Positions 41,641-50,527 of a stretch of DNA of 64,000 nt are shown here, one piece after another. The notes beneath the pieces were generated by a model, which saw nothing but the letters and a program-made list of their open reading frames with translations, did not search any database and was not told where the DNA came from. The position numbers and the translations under genes were made by a program. This DNA comes from Nostoc sp. UHCC 0870 (lineage in GTDB: Bacteria > Cyanobacteriota > Cyanobacteriia > Cyanobacteriales > Nostocaceae), in NCBI RefSeq assembly GCF_022063185.1, contig NZ_CP091913.1:5433141-5497140 (forward strand), in the 5' to 3' direction. How positions within the stretch are numbered: the stretch's first letter is position 1; each line of letters begins with the position of its first letter.

Positions 41641-42561
41641 TTACTGGCGAAATCTAGCAATTAATTCTTCACGGGATAATTGCAACAGTAAAGGGGTAAA
41701 CTCTTCTGGTGTTAACGCTAATAAAGATTCAATAATTGCTTGAAGTTCATTATCTATTTCACCAAAGCGAACTTTGAGTAAATTTTCTACTACCAACCTT
41801 TCACCTTGCTGAATTCCTGTTTGAATTCCTGTTTGAATTCCTGTTTCTTCCCCTTCTTTGAAAGCTTGTTCTCTGTCTTGTTGGTAAAGTGGTGCTAATC
41901 GCATAACTAACTCCCTATCTTCTTCTTCTTGATTTTGAGTTAATTGTAAGTTTTGTCGCAAGTTGTATAGTAATTCTAACGCGGCTTTACGAAAAACGTT
42001 ATCGGGATTAAGTGCTTCTAGTTCATCGATTGCTCGTTTTTGGACATTTCCCCTACCAATTATTCTTAACCATAAGGTTTCAGGAATAATAGGTAACTGA
42101 TGAATTGCTACTATAGCTGTACGCAAATGTTGTGGTAGGAAATAAACTCCAGGTAAGTAATCAGCTTTGGGGTTAGCACCAAATCCTTCTAACAACTGTG
42201 CTGATGCTGTCGGCGTAAGAATCCATAATTTTGGTAAATCAGGTTCAATAATACGGGTGTTATTGCGATTTGCTTGTCGTTGTAAATCGCCACGAACCTC
42301 TAATAATTTTAAAAGACAATCGCAAATTTCTGTAATGGATGCAGCGTTGCGAAATGGTTCAAATAATGCAGAGGTGGTAGTAAATTGTGATAATAATCCG
42401 AAAGTTTCAGGAATAGTGTTTGGTTGTGATTTGGGGATAAAATAAACATCAATTTCTCTGACTTCGCCTGCAACTCGTCGGGATGCTTGAACTTCGCCGT
42501 ATGGAGTAAGTAATTGTTCTAGGTAGTCTTTTGCAAACTGGTCGTGAATAAATCTAGTCAT
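41641..42561 (-). CDS. Rpn/PD-(D/E)XK-like cyanobacterial protein
   Basis: A 306-residue protein. The N-terminus (MTRFIHDQFAKDYLEQLL, then GEVREIDVYFIP) has the start and acidic strand typical of Rpn-family PD-(D/E)XK proteins common in cyanobacteria. A C-terminal helical region contains a small tandem repeat (TGIQTGIQTGIQQG near 245) and ends LLLQLSREELIARFRQ. Whether it has nuclease activity is uncertain. It sits on its own between SemiSWEET and aroC. Confidence 0.7.
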   Translation of the reverse strand: MTRFIHDQFAKDYLEQLLTPYGEVQASRRVAGEVREIDVYFIPKSQPNTIPETFGLLSQFTTTSALFEPFRNAASITEICDCLLKLLEVRGDLQRQANRNNTRIIEPDLPKLWILTPTASAQLLEGFGANPKADYLPGVYFLPQHLRTAIVAIHQLPIIPETLWLRIIGRGNVQKRAIDELEALNPDNVFRKAALELLYNLRQNLQLTQNQEEEDRELVMRLAPLYQQDREQAFKEGEETGIQTGIQTGIQQGERLVVENLLKVRFGEIDNELQAIIESLLALTPEEFTPLLLQLSREELIARFRQ

Positions 42562-42603
42562 ATCCCCAAATATATTTAAATTGATAGGCGATCGCTATCA
42601 CAA

Positions 42604-43692
42604 CTACAGCACCCTACACTGACCATGTTGACGTAACAAATGGTCACACAATACCAAAGCCACCATCGCCTCCACCATTGGAACAGCACGGGGTAAAACA
42701 CAAGGATCATGTCTACCTTTGGCTGCTAATAGTGTTTCCTCACCCTCACGCGTCACCGTTTTTTGCTCTTTTCTAATAGTTGCTGTAGGCTTAAATGCAA
42801 CGCGCAAAACAATATTTTCACCATTAGAAATACCACCTTGAATCCCACCAGAACGGTTAGTTACGGTGCGAACTTCCCCATTTTCATCAATATAAAATTC
42901 GTCGTTATGTTCAATCCCAGTTAACAGCGTCCCTGCAAAACCTGAACCAATTTCAAATCCTTTGCTAGCAGGGAGAGACATCACACCCTTAGCGATATCA
43001 GCCTCTAATTTATCAAATACTGGTTCACCCAAACCTTTGGGAACATTGCGCGCCACACATTCTACAACCCCACCGATAGAATCACCTTGTCTACCAGTTT
43101 GCTCAATTAATTCAATCATTTTTTGAGCGCATTCACTATCAGGACAGCGCACAATATTGCTTTCTACTTCATCCAAAGTGACAGTATTGGGGTCAACTAC
43201 GCCTTCTAAATCCTTGATGCGCTTGACGTAACCGATAACTTCCACATTTGCAACTTGACGGAGAATTTTTTTAGCGATCGCACCAGCTGCTACTCTTCCT
43301 ATTGTCTCACGCGCTGACGACCTACCCCCACCTTGCCAGTTGCGAATCCCATACTTTGCATCATAGGTAGCATCCGCATGAGAAGGGCGATACTTTTGCG
43401 CCATCTCGTCATAGTCTTGGGGACGAGTATCTTTGTTCCGCACCAAAATTGATATTGGCGTTCCCAAGGTTTTACCCTCAAACACTCCAGACAAAATCTC
43501 ACAAGTGTCTGCTTCCTTACGTGGAGTAGTAATCTTACTTTGTCCCGGTCGTCTTCTATCTAACTCTACTTGAATTTCTTCAGCCGAAATTTCCAGTTGC
43601 GGAGGACAACCATCAATCACAACCCCCACTCCTCCACCGTGAGACTCGCCAAAAGTAGTGATCCGAAATAGATGTCCAAAAGTATTGCCCAT
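42604..43692 (-). CDS. aroC: Chorismate synthase
   Basis: A 362-residue enzyme converting EPSP to chorismate with reduced FMN, the last common step to aromatic amino acids. All three signature regions are present: GESHGGGVGVVIDGCPP at the N-terminus, RHADATYDAKYG-like (RPSHADATYDAKYG) near 105 with GGGRSSARET near 123, and RHDPCVLPRAVPM near the C-terminus. Length is normal. Confidence 0.96.
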   Translation of the reverse strand: MGNTFGHLFRITTFGESHGGGVGVVIDGCPPQLEISAEEIQVELDRRRPGQSKITTPRKEADTCEILSGVFEGKTLGTPISILVRNKDTRPQDYDEMAQKYRPSHADATYDAKYGIRNWQGGGRSSARETIGRVAAGAIAKKILRQVANVEVIGYVKRIKDLEGVVDPNTVTLDEVESNIVRCPDSECAQKMIELIEQTGRQGDSIGGVVECVARNVPKGLGEPVFDKLEADIAKGVMSLPASKGFEIGSGFAGTLLTGIEHNDEFYIDENGEVRTVTNRSGGIQGGISNGENIVLRVAFKPTATIRKEQKTVTREGEETLLAAKGRHDPCVLPRAVPMVEAMVALVLCDHLLRQHGQCRVL

Positions 43693-43799
43693 AATATTGA
43701 GAAAAAAGGATGAGGCTTATGTATTGTACCTAGAGTTTTCGTCAAAATTAATTTTTATATTTGTATTTTCTTCTGCAATAAAGTTTCATGACTATCGTA

Positions 43800-44117
43800 C
43801 TTATGCTGAGAACCTCCGGCTTCTAGCCGGGGGATGAAAGCTAATTGTCTAATAAATTAGACAACATGATAAAATCAAATAGCGTGAATATAGGATGAAA
43901 AACTCCGTAACAAAAACGTATTCACGCATTTCACCTAACATTCAAGTAGCCATACAACTAGATTTAATCTAGTCGAGGTGGGTAGGGCATTTTGACAGTG
44001 CCAAAGCTAATTGAGTTATTTAACAATCAATTAGTAAACGTTGCGGAGAGGGTCTTTCAGACCCCGTAGCAACATCAGTTTAGAATCCTCCTGACTTCCA
44101 GTCGGAGGAGATGTCAA
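43800..44117 (+). mobile_element. IS200/IS605-derived non-coding element, multiple hairpins
   Basis: Six hairpins lie in about 300 bases. They are 43813-43833 (CCTCCGGCT/AGCCGGGGG), 43845-43864 (TTGTCTAAT/ATTAGACAA), 43957-43973 (ACTAGATT palindrome), 44007-44034 (CTAATTGA/TCAATTAG), 44040-44073 (GTTGC...GGGTCT/AGACCC...GCAAC), and 44086-44109 (TCCTCC-T-GACT/AGTC-GGAGGA). The last has a bulged T and is followed by GATGTCAAG, the usual form of an IS200/IS605 right end recognised by TnpA. No tnpA or tnpB is present. It may be a MITE-type derivative or carry an omega-like RNA. Confidence 0.6.
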
Positions 44118-44137
44118 GCGTAATTTTAATCCAAACT

Positions 44138-44174
44138 AAAAAAGCGTCTCTCCTTAGTGGAGAGACGCTTTTTA
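44138..44174 (-). terminator. Intrinsic terminator of psbA
   Basis: A 16-base stem (AAAAAAGCGTCTCTCC / GGAGAGACGCTTTTTA) with a five-base loop lies 20 bases after the psbA stop. On the minus strand it is followed by a T run. It would also work on the plus strand. Confidence 0.9.
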
Positions 44175-44193
44175 TTTAGCTAAGGCTTAAAGA

Positions 44194-45276
44194 TTAACCG
44201 TTGATAGCAGGTGCGCTGATAGCAACAGGAGCAACTTCACCAGCAGCCAAATCTAAGGGGAAGTTGTGAGCGTTACGCTCGTGCATTACTTCCATACCCA
44301 GGTTAGCGCGGTTGATTACGTCAGCCCAAGTAGCGATGACGCGACCTTGAGAATCGATGATGGATTGGTTAAAGTTGAAACCGTTCAAGTTGAACGCCAT
44401 TGTGCTGACACCCAAAGCGGTGAACCAGATACCGATGACAGGCCAAGCAGCGAGGAAGAAGTGCAAGGAACGGCTGTTGTTGAAGGAAGCGTATTGGAAG
44501 ATTAAGCGACCGAAGTAACCGTGTGCTGCAACAATGTTGTAGGTTTCTTCTTCTTGACCGAATTTGTAACCGTAGTTTTGTGATTCGTTTTCGGTTGTCT
44601 CACGAACTAAGGAGGAAGTTACTAGAGAACCGTGCATGGCGGAGAACAATGAACCACCGAAGACACCCGCTACACCTAACATATGGAAGGGGTGCATCAG
44701 GATGTTATGTTCTGCTTGAAACACAATCATGAAGTTGAATGTGCCGGAGATACCTAAAGGCATACCATCAGAGAATGAACCTTGTCCGATGGGGTATACC
44801 AAGAAGACTGCGGTTGCTGCTGCTACTGGTGCAGAGAATGCTAGGCAAATCCAAGGACGCATTCCTAAGCGGTAGGACAATTCCCATTCCCGACCTAAGT
44901 AACAGAATACGCCGGTCAAGAAGTGGAAGATTACCAATTGGTAAGGACCACCGTTGTATAACCACTCATCTAAGGAAGCTGCTTCCCAAATGGGGTAGAA
45001 GTGTAAGCCAATGGCGTTAGAGGAAGGAACAACTGCACCGGAGATGATGTTGTTTCCATAGAGTAATGAACCTGCTACTGGTTCGCGGATACCATCGATG
45101 TCTACTGGTGGTGCGGCGATGAAGGCGATGATAAAGCAGGTGGTTGCTGCTAGCAGGGTGGGGATCATGAGGACTCCGAACCAACCGATGTATAGACGGT
45201 TATTGGTGCTGGTAATCCACTCGCAGAAGCGATCCCATACGTTCGCGCTTTGACGCTGTTGTAAGGTTGCGGTCAT
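44194..45276 (-). CDS. psbA: Photosystem II D1 protein
   Basis: A 360-residue thylakoid membrane protein, one of the two PSII reaction-centre subunits. It binds P680, pheophytin, QB and part of the Mn4CaO5 cluster. All landmarks are present: five membrane helices, GREWELSYRLGMRPW, the loop NAHNFPLDLA and a cleavable tail after Ala344 (AGEVAPVAISAPAING). Residue 130 is glutamate, typical of the D1:2 (higher-light) form rather than glutamine. The frame is open 45 bases further, but MTATLQQRQS is the true N-terminus. Confidence 0.98.
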   Translation of the reverse strand: MTATLQQRQSANVWDRFCEWITSTNNRLYIGWFGVLMIPTLLAATTCFIIAFIAAPPVDIDGIREPVAGSLLYGNNIISGAVVPSSNAIGLHFYPIWEAASLDEWLYNGGPYQLVIFHFLTGVFCYLGREWELSYRLGMRPWICLAFSAPVAAATAVFLVYPIGQGSFSDGMPLGISGTFNFMIVFQAEHNILMHPFHMLGVAGVFGGSLFSAMHGSLVTSSLVRETTENESQNYGYKFGQEEETYNIVAAHGYFGRLIFQYASFNNSRSLHFFLAAWPVIGIWFTALGVSTMAFNLNGFNFNQSIIDSQGRVIATWADVINRANLGMEVMHERNAHNFPLDLAAGEVAPVAISAPAING

Positions 45277-45333
45277 GTTTTTATGATTGCGTTTGTTTAT
45301 GTATGTTGTAGGCTTTTCCACCTCTTGTTACAT

Positions 45334-45362
45334 ATCTTAACTAAGATGTTGAGATTTGTAAA
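45334..45362 (-). promoter_or_regulatory. psbA promoter
   Basis: On the minus strand TTTACA (45362-45357) and TAAGAT (45339-45334) are separated by 17 bases, about 60 bases upstream of the ATG. This fits a sigma-70-type psbA promoter with a leader of roughly 50 bases. There is no strong ribosome-binding site, which is common for psbA. Confidence 0.7.
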
Positions 45363-45467
45363 GAATTTTGAGAAACAATTTTTTACATTACCCTGTAGAA
45401 AGCTCGGATACTGAGTTTCTGTAAAGGTTTCAGCCTACAGAGATGAAAGAGAAAGCCTAAAAAGTGA

Positions 45468-45507
45468 TTTTTAGAATCACCGCGCTTTTAGGGCAGTGAG
45501 AACGTCA
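45468..45507 (+). repeat. IS200/IS605-like right-end copy 1
   Basis: TTTTTAGAATCACCGC, a short hairpin, then GTGAGAACGTCAA. The same left and right parts recur at 63888-63926. The TTAGAATC-hairpin-GTCAA form is shared with the element ending at 44117. Confidence 0.55.
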
Positions 45508-45513
45508 ATTCTT

Positions 45514-45586
45514 TCTATCTTTTGATAGAGAGTCTCTCTTTGTTGGTAAGGTCTACCCAGGGAAGCGATCGCAATTTTTCTAAATG
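45514..45586 (-). pseudogene. cofH fragment with internal deletion at a HIP1 site
   Basis: Bases 45514-45572 match the 3' part of cofH (about 48938-48997, a few mismatches) and end in GCGATCGC. Bases 45565-45586 match cofH 49339-49360, starting from another GCGATCGC. The 341 bases between the two octamers are missing. The fragment lies in the psbA-GT2 spacer. Confidence 0.8.
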
Positions 45587-45772
45587 CTAAATCTTTGCAG
45601 AATATACACATAAAAATTATACAAATTTCATACTATGTGTTTATAATTAAGCCTCTTTTCTGGTATTATCACTTAAGTATAATACTTATTGATACAGTAA
45701 TTTTACAGTCAAGTATAACCAACATAAAATAGATTTTCAATTAAAAACTAACTAAAAAATTGTCAATATTTC

Positions 45773-45835
45773 AGGAGGAGTGGTGTATTGACAACTGCGT
45801 CACCAATTTTGCCCCACCAATTTCACAAGGCGTAA
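45773..45835 (+). promoter_or_regulatory. Strong Shine-Dalgarno with short upstream ORF
   Basis: AGGAGGAG at 45773-45780 is followed by a TTG at 45788 opening a 15-codon frame (LTTASPILPHQFHKA) that stops at 45835, eight bases before the GT2 ATG at 45844. It may be a leader peptide or a chance match. Confidence 0.3.
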
Positions 45836-45843
45836 TTGACTTT

Positions 45844-47088
45844 ATGAGCATCAAAACATCCAACTCACTGTTAACAGTTCCAACGGGTACATTACAGATT
45901 AGTGAACTACCGCGTGCTGATGTCGATACCACTCATAGTAATGTCTATTTGTCTTTGGTAATTCCAACATATAAAGAGCGAGACAATATCCAAAATGTTG
46001 TCAGGATATTAAGTCAGACCTTAGATGAGTTTATCCCAGGAGACTATGAGTTAATAGTTGTAGATGATGATAGTCCCGACTTGACTTGGGAAGTAGCACA
46101 ATCGCTGACTGAGGAATATCCACAGTTACGGGTGATGCGACGACAAAAAGAACGGGGACTATCGTCAGCAGTGATTCGTGGCTGGCAAGTTGCCAGAGGA
46201 AGTGTCTTAGGGGTAATTGATGGAGATTTACAACATCCACCAGAAGTATTAATCCAATTACTCACTAAAATTGCAGAGGGAAAGGATTTAGCATTAGCCA
46301 GTCGTCACGTAGATGGAGGTGGTGTTAGTAGTTGGAGTGTGGTGAGACGTTTCTTATCTCGTGGCGCACAGACGTTAGGGTTAATTATCTTACCGGGAGT
46401 TTTGGGAAGAGTTTCAGACCCCATGAGTGGTTATTTTATGGTGCAACGTAGTAGTATCGTAGGTGCAACACTCAATCCAGTAGGTTACAAAATCCTGCTA
46501 GAAGTAATTGGACGGGGTAATGTCCAAAATATTGGCGAAGTAGGTTACGTATTTTGTGAACGCCAAGAAGGAGAGAGTAAAGTTACCTGGAAGCAATATA
46601 TAGAATACATTCACCATTTAATCCGGTTGCGCCTGTCTACAGGTAAATTGGCACGATTGCGTCAGCGTTCGAGTTTTCCCGTAGGTAAATTTATCCGCTT
46701 TGGCTTAGTGGGATTGAGTGGAGTATTTGTAGATATGGCGATGCTGTATTTACTCAGCGATCCTTCTACCTTGGCTTTGCCTTTAACCAGGAGTAAAATT
46801 ATTGCTGGAGAAATTGCCATTTTAAATAACTTCTTGTGGAATGACGCTTGGACATTTGCAGATGTCTCCATGAGACAACAGGAATGGCATCAACGCCTGA
46901 AGCGATTTGTAAAATTTAACATTATTTGCTTGGCTGGCTTAGTATTAAATGTGCTGGTGTTGAATGTGGTATTTAACTTCGTGATTCCTAACCGTTATAT
47001 CGCCAACCTCATAGCTATCGCCGTGGCGACAATTTGGAACTTTTGGGTGAACTTAAAACTCAGCTGGCGAGTTACAGACGTGCAATAG
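45844..47088 (+). CDS. GT2 glycosyltransferase fused to a GtrA-like domain (intact copy)
   Basis: A 414-residue protein. The N-terminal 240 residues are a polyprenol-phosphate sugar transferase of the DPM1 type (LVIPTYKERDNI, VVDDDSPDLTWEVA, GVIDGDLQHPPE, VASRHVDGGG-like, PMSGYFMVQR). The C-terminal 120 residues are a four-helix GtrA domain (FGLVGLSGVFVDMAMLYLL through NFWVNLKLSWRV). It probably loads a sugar onto a lipid carrier for the GT39 enzyme that follows. The frame is open from 45760, but the ATG at 45844 aligns with the start of the paralogue at 52377. Confidence 0.9.
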   Translation: MSIKTSNSLLTVPTGTLQISELPRADVDTTHSNVYLSLVIPTYKERDNIQNVVRILSQTLDEFIPGDYELIVVDDDSPDLTWEVAQSLTEEYPQLRVMRRQKERGLSSAVIRGWQVARGSVLGVIDGDLQHPPEVLIQLLTKIAEGKDLALASRHVDGGGVSSWSVVRRFLSRGAQTLGLIILPGVLGRVSDPMSGYFMVQRSSIVGATLNPVGYKILLEVIGRGNVQNIGEVGYVFCERQEGESKVTWKQYIEYIHHLIRLRLSTGKLARLRQRSSFPVGKFIRFGLVGLSGVFVDMAMLYLLSDPSTLALPLTRSKIIAGEIAILNNFLWNDAWTFADVSMRQQEWHQRLKRFVKFNIICLAGLVLNVLVLNVVFNFVIPNRYIANLIAIAVATIWNFWVNLKLSWRVTDVQ

Positions 47089-47307
47089 TAATTGTTGTAA
47101 TTAAGTTCATAGTAAATTTCAAGAAACACATTTTATAAACCTTCTTGGGTTTATTTATTGCGGGGGTGTAATCGCGCCCCTTGGTGGCTCACATATTGCA
47201 CCAGTAGTGAGCCTACAAACTTGCAATTAGCAAGATAACACTTCAATTATGCAACACTAAGGTAAATCTAAGACTTTTAAGACATTCTATAATAGCTGTT
47301 AGCCTTT

Positions 47308-48801
47308 ATGAACTACCCACACGAGTCTAAATCGAGAATTTTAATTATTATTGTTATCTTTAGCCTATTATTTCGGTTGCCATTTTTCTTTCGCGCCACA
47401 TTTGATTGGGATGAAAGTACATTTATTCTAGTTGGGCAATCTATTTTAGATGGTAATCTACCTTATGTAGAACTATGGGATCTCAAGCCACCACTGACAT
47501 TCTTTAGCTTTGCTTTTGCTATTTTAGCTTTTGGTAAATCTATTATATCTATTCGCCTCTTTGGAACTCTATGCGTCATCGTTGCGGCAACCCTTACCTA
47601 CTATATTTGTCGCGCTCTATGGAGTTCAAAAGTTAGTTTATTGGCTGCAATACTTTTTATAGTGCTAACTGGCCCTCGGATGGGCGGAGAATCTGTGATG
47701 ACTGAGCATCTAGCGATTGTACCTTTACTTGGGGCTTTAGCCTTACTTGTGAGAAGTAATCAGGCGGCTAATATTAAATTTTTCCTGGTGGGGTGTCTGA
47801 TGTCATCTGCCTGTATGATTCGCCTGAATTTAGCCTATGTAGCATTGATTTTAGGTATATACATTGTAGTAGACAGTATTATATGTTCAGATCAAAACAA
47901 ATATTGGTCAATTATTGCTTATATTATTGGGTTTTCAGTTCCAGTGATTTCCTTGTATTTGCCATATCTAATAACCAACAATAGTGAAATATTTAAATTG
48001 TCTGTTCTTGATGCATCATTATCATATTCTCATTCTCAACAACCCGCATGGAAACTTTTTTTAAGACAATTTCGTAACAGTAATTTATGGGGGATGATAT
48101 TTGTTATAGGCTGCTTACAAATAAGTAGGCTAATTAAGCAAGAAAAACTTTTCTCCTTAAAACAAAAGCAATTAATATATTGCTTTATTTTTTTTATTAG
48201 TACCGAATTGTCAATTTTAAAGATTGGTGCTGATTATGATCATTACCTGATTCAAATTGCTCCTTTTTTCGCAGTTATATTATCATCTTGGTTTATTGGT
48301 ATTTTAAATTTAAATCTCAAAGCAGGTTATTTTATCCTGATATTGTGTTTGACTCTATGGTCAACCCCAACATTCAATGAATACATAGTAATTGGCAATC
48401 TTTGGGTTTCGCAAAAATCACTATCCTATGGAAAAGAATTTGAGTTAGCCCAATACTGATCTGAAGAAAGGGATGACAATACTACGATATATATGATGGA
48501 AAATCATCTTGTTTATTGGCTGCTTGATATGAAACCACTAACCAAGATAGTGACACATCCATCTAATATCAGCAAAGAATATTTATTGCGTACTGTGATC
48601 AGTAAAACTACTAATACTAAAGAAGAACTACTAAAAATTCTGAACCAAAAACCCGAATTTATTGTTAAGGGTGAGATATTTTATTTACAGAGTAATCCAG
48701 ATGCTATGGCTTTATTGATGAAGACTTTACAAACACAGTACGTACTGGTGAAGAATATTCAGGAAACGCAGATTTACCGTAGAATAGATCCAAAAAACTA
48801 A
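47308..48801 (+). pseudogene. GT39-type glycosyltransferase interrupted by an in-frame TGA
   Basis: Codons 1-383 and the frame 48493-48801 lie in the same reading frame, separated only by TGA at 48457 and ten further codons (SEERDDNTTIYM). Together they make a 497-residue polytopic protein with the GT39/ArnT features FDWDESTFILVGQSILDGNL and WDLKPPLTFF (catalytic acidic residues in the first loop). The C-terminal soluble tail (MENHLVYWLLDMKPLTKIV) is typical of the family. I read it as a nonsense-inactivated gene. A sequencing error or read-through is possible. It forms a pair with the upstream GT2-GtrA gene. Confidence 0.75.
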
Positions 48802-48907
48802 AGCTTATAGACTAGGTTTTCATAAGGTTCTTTTACTGTTGGCTCTTTCTGCTGACGTGATTGCGATCACAATATTACTAGTTACAGCAATATCATGACG
48901 ACCAAAA

Positions 48908-50071
48908 TCATTTTTTACTAGGGATTTTGTTGTGAACTTCTATCGTTTGATAGAGAGTCTCTCTTTGTTGGTAAGGTCTACCGAGGGAAGCGATCGCTGT
49001 TTGTAAAGTTTCCACATCCATACAAGTACCACCCACAGCACCGGCCATAGTTGTAATATGCTCTTCCATTAATGTGCCGCCGATATCGTTGCAACCCCAA
49101 TCTAAAGCTTCTGTTGCGCCAGCTAGTCCTAGTTTCACCCAACTCTGTTGATGGTTAGGAATCCAATTACCTAAGTAAATCCGTGCTACAGCACCTAATA
49201 GTAAAGCATCTGCTAATACTGGTTGGTCACGTCCGACACGACGACGTAAGGATTTGGGTGCTTCTTGTCCAACAAAAGGTAACAAAATAAACTCAGTAAT
49301 TCGAGCGGGATATCCCTGTTGAACAGCCGTTTGTTGGAGCGATCGCAATTTTTCTAAATGCCCAATTTGTTGTGCTGGGGTTTCAATATGCCCTGACAGC
49401 ATGGTGCTGGTGGTATGCACGCCTAGCTGATGCGCCGTGCTGACAATTTCTAGCCAAGTAGCTGTGTCAATTTTTTCTGGGCACAGGATACGCCGCACTT
49501 CATCATCTAAAACTTCAGCTGCTGTTCCTGGCATTGAAGCAACACCAGCATCCCGCAAAGCTTTAATGACATCAGCATATGTTAAGCCATCAATTCGGGC
49601 AATAAATTCTACTTCTTGCGGAGAAAAGGCGTGGAGATGAATCTGGGGAAACTCTTGCTTAATAGTTTCTACTAACTTGAGGTAGTAAGACAAAGATTTA
49701 CCATCAATTTGTGCCTGCGGGTTTAATCCTCCCTGCATACATATTTCTGTTGCACCACGCTGCACAGCATCTTGAGATTTTTCCAGAATTTGCTGCCAAT
49801 CTAACCAGTAAGCACCAGCGTCTCCATCATCTCGACGGAAAGCACAAAAGCTACAGTGTTGCTCACAAATATTAGTAAAGTTAATATTGCGGTTAATTAC
49901 GTAAGTAACTGTATCCCCGGCTTGCTGCTGGCGGAGTTTGTCAGATGTGGTTCGGATAGCTGCGATCGCTTCAGGGTTAGTTTGTGTTAACAATACTACC
50001 CCCTCATCCGTAGATAAATCGTACCCTAAAAGGGCGCGATTGATAATAGCATCAATAGAATTTTGTTTCAC
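48908..50071 (-). CDS. cofH: FO synthase subunit CofH
   Basis: A 387-residue radical SAM enzyme that joins the tyrosine-derived unit to 5-amino-6-ribitylaminouracil in making FO, the deazaflavin of coenzyme F420 and of some photolyases. The cluster motif CEQHCSFCAF is near residue 70, followed by EICMQGGLNPQ and HAFSPQEV. The C-terminus has TNDIGGTLMEEHI-like (CNDIGGTLMEEHI). CofG is not in the window. Part of its 3' end is duplicated at 45514-45586. Confidence 0.93.
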   Translation of the reverse strand: MKQNSIDAIINRALLGYDLSTDEGVVLLTQTNPEAIAAIRTTSDKLRQQQAGDTVTYVINRNINFTNICEQHCSFCAFRRDDGDAGAYWLDWQQILEKSQDAVQRGATEICMQGGLNPQAQIDGKSLSYYLKLVETIKQEFPQIHLHAFSPQEVEFIARIDGLTYADVIKALRDAGVASMPGTAAEVLDDEVRRILCPEKIDTATWLEIVSTAHQLGVHTTSTMLSGHIETPAQQIGHLEKLRSLQQTAVQQGYPARITEFILLPFVGQEAPKSLRRRVGRDQPVLADALLLGAVARIYLGNWIPNHQQSWVKLGLAGATEALDWGCNDIGGTLMEEHITTMAGAVGGTCMDVETLQTAIASLGRPYQQRETLYQTIEVHNKIPSKK

Positions 50072-50527
50072 AGTAAATTAATACAAATAATCATTGTAAT
50101 CTAAGTCATAGACTGGAAGCCCAGTGTCTTCAGACCTGGGTCGTTGACCAAGAATTTATATTAAGTAGGTGGGTTGAATTAAACCTAAGATGAGTTAACG
50201 TACCATAACCCATGCAATTAAAAGGTTTTAGGCTTTGTGAAGAGGCTACCACATCTTACAAATAATTGTGTCTCCCTACTTATCAACCTTATAAATATCA
50301 TTTTTTATTTGACAATACTAGAAAATTATACAATTTTTACATTTGTGTGCAAAAAATCCTAGCCTTTTGATTAATATCAGGAATTACTAGTTATGAGAAT
50401 CACAAATCTGATAAAATACCTACGTAAATCGACATTCAAAATTGAAATAAAACTATAATTTGTTAATTGATCAAGTAGTGTCATAAATTTTTTCTCAGAT
50501 CAAAAATCCATAATTTTACTACATTTT
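50072..50527. other. Spacer between cofH and a membrane protein gene
   Basis: No gene. A short hairpin at 50120-50140 (CCCAG/CTGGG) is followed by TCGTTGACC, resembling other IS605-type ends in the window. The remainder is AT-rich. Confidence 0.5.
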
